Positions 61,365-64,000 of a stretch of DNA of 64,000 nt are shown here, piece by piece. A model generated the notes under the pieces. That model was not told the origin of the DNA. It worked only from the letters and a program-made list of their open reading frames with translations, and made no database searches. Numbering within the stretch: the stretch's first letter is position 1; the number at the start of each line of letters is the position of its first letter. Position numbers and translations under genes: made by a program. Origin of the DNA: Paramecium octaurelia (lineage: Eukaryota; Ciliophora; Oligohymenophorea; Peniculida; Parameciidae); the NCBI GenBank assembly GCA_905182995.1, contig CAJJDP010000105.1, positions 248,001 through 312,000 on the forward strand, given 5' to 3'.

Positions 61365-61732
61365 TTATAAAAGATATTAAATTAAGATAGATTTATTTAA
61401 TAATATATAGCTTTATAATTTATAAGGTGATGTTAAAAACTCACTCTAATGAATGAATTTGCACTCTCTTAAATTCAATTCTACATCCTCAATTTCTCTT
61501 CAGCCGGCAAATATCAATGTGAAGTTATTTCAACATTGTAGATTCATTATAGAAATTACAATTACTAATCAATAGGTGCCATAGAATTATGGGTAAATAA
61601 ACTAAGTTTTAAAGAATGAAGCAAAAAGTATATGTAGATATTTAATAAAAATAATTCAATTTGATTGCTGCTATATAAATTCTAGTATACTCTCACCTGT
61701 ATCAAAGTTTAAAAATAGATTAAAAAATATCA
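61365..61732. other. AT-rich intergenic stretch between divergent genes
   Basis: 368 bp between the start of the kinase gene (minus) and the putative start of the small membrane-protein gene (plus). Only short ORFs broken by TGA on both strands, and no repeats or RNA features seen. It should contain both promoters. Confidence 0.45.
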
Positions 61733-62311
61733 ATGCAATATACAGTATTATCAATAAAATGCTTTATAATGATGAAATTTATTATTCTAGTGAAATACAT
61801 GAAGACAACTCCTCAACATAATCGGCTTATAGTTGTTGCATTGCCTTTCTGTGTATGCTCTGTGGATATGTGCTCTTGTAAACCAATTCCTACATCGAAG
61901 GGTAAATTGATAATTCGAACTAGCAAGTCAAATCCATACTATTATTAATGCACGATGACTTTGCCATTGACTTACTTTTGTGGAGTTGCATTTTTAATTG
62001 CAGCAGCCGTGAGATTGGTATTTTTAGTCGTTTTTTGTTTGCAATCTCAAAAACAACAGCCTCATTCCAGTCTCTTTCACAAGAAAGTGAAGCATTCTGA
62101 AGTGATGATTGCAATGGCGTAAAGAAATTGACTTAATCAATTTAGATTCTTCTTCTTTGGTTCTTTCATTCTAATGGTGAAAGAACAATGTTACGAGTTG
62201 ACTGTTGCCCTACTATTTGTATTGATATTAACAGCGTTCATGATTTTATAAATATGTTGTTACGATATGGAGGACGATGAAGTGATTTGTGAAGAAATAC
62301 TTGATTATTGA
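61733..62311 (+). CDS. Small membrane protein, unknown
   Basis: One intron at 62119-62145 (27 nt, GTA...TAG) contains the in-frame TGA and leaves exactly 184 codons. From ATG 61733 the N-terminal 70 residues are Cys/Lys-rich (VCSVDMCSCKPIPTSKGK). Then come membrane helices YFCGVAFLIAAAVRLVFLVV and FFFFGSFILMV, ELTVALLFVLILTAFMILQI, and an acidic tail MEDDEVICEEILDY. The upstream part before the ATG at 61955 is open but less convincing, so the protein might begin there instead (110 residues). Family unknown. Confidence 0.55.
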
Positions 62312-62333
62312 AAGACATTATTATAAAACAAAT

Positions 62334-64000
62334 AATGAAATAAGATGACATTCAATCTCCTTAGTTGTGTGACAATTTTCCACCAAGACCTCCCAATCCT
62401 AGGAGATCTGCAATCTTCAAATAACAAAATGCCATTAGTCTCACCAAACTAGACACTCGACTCCAAGAAAAGAATGACATGCTTGTTGCATAAATCCAAA
62501 AAATTGTCAAACACATGCCTTCCGATGACAAGTAATTCAAAGCAGAAAGGCATATTTACGACGCTTACTATTTGAGAACCATCCGGAACGATATTGACCT
62601 TGCAGACAAAGTAATTTTAAAATATCTTTGGATCATTGAAAACAGCAGAATTTGGAGTGGTTTTCTTTTGACATTAACAATCTTCTATCAAATCCTCACT
62701 TTCTTTGAAAAACCTTATCCTGAATCTGACTTCTATGAAGCACCCCAAGTTGCCAACATCGAATTGTTCATATTAATATTCCTTAAGATTGACTTCGTAA
62801 TAACTTTGGTTTTGCTGGCCACTAAAAAGAACGATGGGGGGTTCCAGTTCAACACAAAGAGAATGATGAAAATGCTGTTCTTCTTGGTGTGCGTGACAGA
62901 TTTCATAAATTGGAAGATTGATTAAACTCAAATTCGATTCAGTAGATTAATTAGACCAGCATTGATGATATTTTATTCCAAAGATCTGAGACGAAATCTT
63001 AAGGGAATAGTCAAAGCCAGTAAGGACTTGCTCCTACTACTTTTATTGTATGTGATTATCATATCCACTTTTGCTTTCATCGGAATAAACTTAATTGGAC
63101 AATTGGAAACCGTCGATGTAGACACACAGGATTATGGGGACTTCTTCAAACTGTTCAATATGCTCTTCATGGCTGCCACTCTGGATTTCTACCCTGACAT
63201 CATGATTCCAGCCATCTTCTAAGGCACTTTCTACGCTCTCTATTTTGTCATCTACATAATACTCTTCTTATTTCTCTTTTAACCAATCCCCTTGGCTGTT
63301 GTCTATGAAGGATTTCGGAAACACAGAATGCAAATTGCAATCTAAGACATCATCAAATAAAAATCAGCCATGATGGCCAGTTTCATCTCACTGGATTCTA
63401 ATGATGCGGGTTTTTTGACTGAAAATCAATTCAAGAAATTCTTAAAAACCTTCTACCGTGATCAACTAACTGACGACCAAGTTAAAATCATCTTCTCAGA
63501 AATTGACAAAGACTTCAAGTAATTCACAATTATCAAATAGTGATAAGATTTAATTCGATGAATTTAATCAGTTGCTCCACGTCTTATAGAATAGCAAGAA
63601 AATCTCATTGCCCAGAACAAAACCACTCCAGTGTTGGCAATCTCTAAGGAATTTCCTCAATAAACACGGATTAAAGAAATTCATTGAATCTAATGTAATC
63701 ATATCATATGATCTCAAAGGTATTTGCTCTATTCATGTTCCTCGTTACCATAGTCAATTGTGGATTAATAATATCCGCATTCTTTATTGAAGATTTGGAT
63801 GTAATTGCCATATTTGATACTATTGACATAGTGTTTTTAGGCATCTTCATTTTCGAATGCATGATTAAAATAATAGGGTTGGGAATATATGACTTTTTTG
63901 TTGATGGTTGGTATTATGTTTGATATTATCTGTAGGAATGTTTTTGATATCTCGTTGATATTACTATAGATACTGTTTGACTATATCTTATTCAGTTTTG
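62334..64000 (+). CDS. TPC: Two-pore cation channel (TPC) with EF-hands, 3'-truncated by window edge
   Basis: It starts MKQDDIQSPQLCDNFPPRPP. Domain I has six membrane helices: IWSGFLLTLTIFYQILTFF (S1), helices S2-S3, a weak S4 (RFSRLIRPALMIFYSKDLRR), S5 DLLLLLLLYVIIISTFAF and a pore region KLFNMLFMAATLDFYPDIM before S6. The linker holds EF-hand-type segments: SLDSNDAGFLTENQFKKFL (degenerate) and EIDKDFNDKIQFDEF (good). Domain II begins VFALFMFLVTIVNCGLI and continues to FVDGWNVFDISLILL at the window end. Introns of 22, 25 and 25 nt lie near 63519, 63695 and 63911. TPCs are endolysosomal or vacuolar Na/Ca channels; EF-hands in the linker are the plant TPC1 arrangement. Confidence 0.88.

Noticed and set aside
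61733-62311. TGA readthrough or selenocysteine
   Set aside because: The in-frame TGA sits inside a 27-nt segment with perfect GTA...TAG ends; splicing explains it.
1-64000. Tetrahymena or hypotrich origin
   Set aside because: Tetrahymena introns and gaps are much longer, and hypotrich macronuclear chromosomes carry about one gene each; dense multi-gene DNA with 22-29 nt introns fits Paramecium-like ciliates best.

Overview
The window looks like macronuclear DNA of a ciliate, most probably Paramecium or a close relative. Long conserved reading frames appear only if TAA and TAG are read as glutamine and TGA is the sole stop. Genes are cut by tiny introns (18-35 nt, mostly 22-29) that start GT (usually GTA) and end TAG, less often AAG or CAG. 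Intergenic gaps are commonly 6-200 bp, the DNA is AT-rich, and no tRNA, rRNA, telomere or CRISPR array was seen. Standard-code ORF finders cut nearly every gene here into pieces, so the coordinates below come from reading with the ciliate code and splicing by eye. For about two dozen models the exon lengths sum exactly to whole codons.

Layout. 0-9 kb: two unknown proteins, SEC61 gamma, a four-RRM/MLLE poly(A)-binding protein, two small coiled proteins, a multi-pass membrane protein and the IFT-B subunit IFT70/TTC30. 9-14 kb: a frame-disrupted gene and an NPC1-type sterol transporter. 14-19.3 kb: an unknown 667-residue protein that shares a 21-bp divergent promoter with a tandem pair of paralogous type I membrane proteins. 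19-25 kb: a ULK/ATG1-like kinase, a coiled-coil protein, a membrane protein and a CDPK-like pseudokinase. 25-29 kb: the GTPase NOG2 between two paralogous RING-variant proteins. 29-38 kb: an ankyrin protein, an ATM1/ABCB7-type ABC half-transporter, a HGH1-like protein, a protein with an xTQ tripeptide repeat, a PH-domain kinase and thymidine kinase. 38-48.3 kb: a second CDPK-like pseudokinase, the IFT-A subunit IFT122, a MORN protein, a protein kinase and a DP (TFDP) transcription factor. 48.3-49.8 kb: decayed coding sequence. 50-64 kb: a GAF-domain protein, a small membrane protein, two related kinases, an unknown protein, a SAPS-domain PP6 regulatory subunit, a small membrane protein and the first part of a two-pore cation channel with EF-hands.

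How the genes relate. There are no operons; neighbours are mostly unrelated housekeeping, ciliary (IFT70, IFT122) and signalling genes. Recurring themes are calcium (two EF-hand pseudokinases and an EF-hand channel), ULK-like kinases sharing an APQ in place of APE, and local duplication (type I membrane pair, RING pair flanking NOG2, two kinases at 53-61 kb). I found no clearly new multi-gene system. The best leads are the paired EF-hand pseudokinases, the tandem membrane-protein family, the intron-split start codon of PABP, the 9-bp minisatellite encoding xTQ, and the frame-disrupted genes at 9.1-10.4 and 48.4-49.7 kb.
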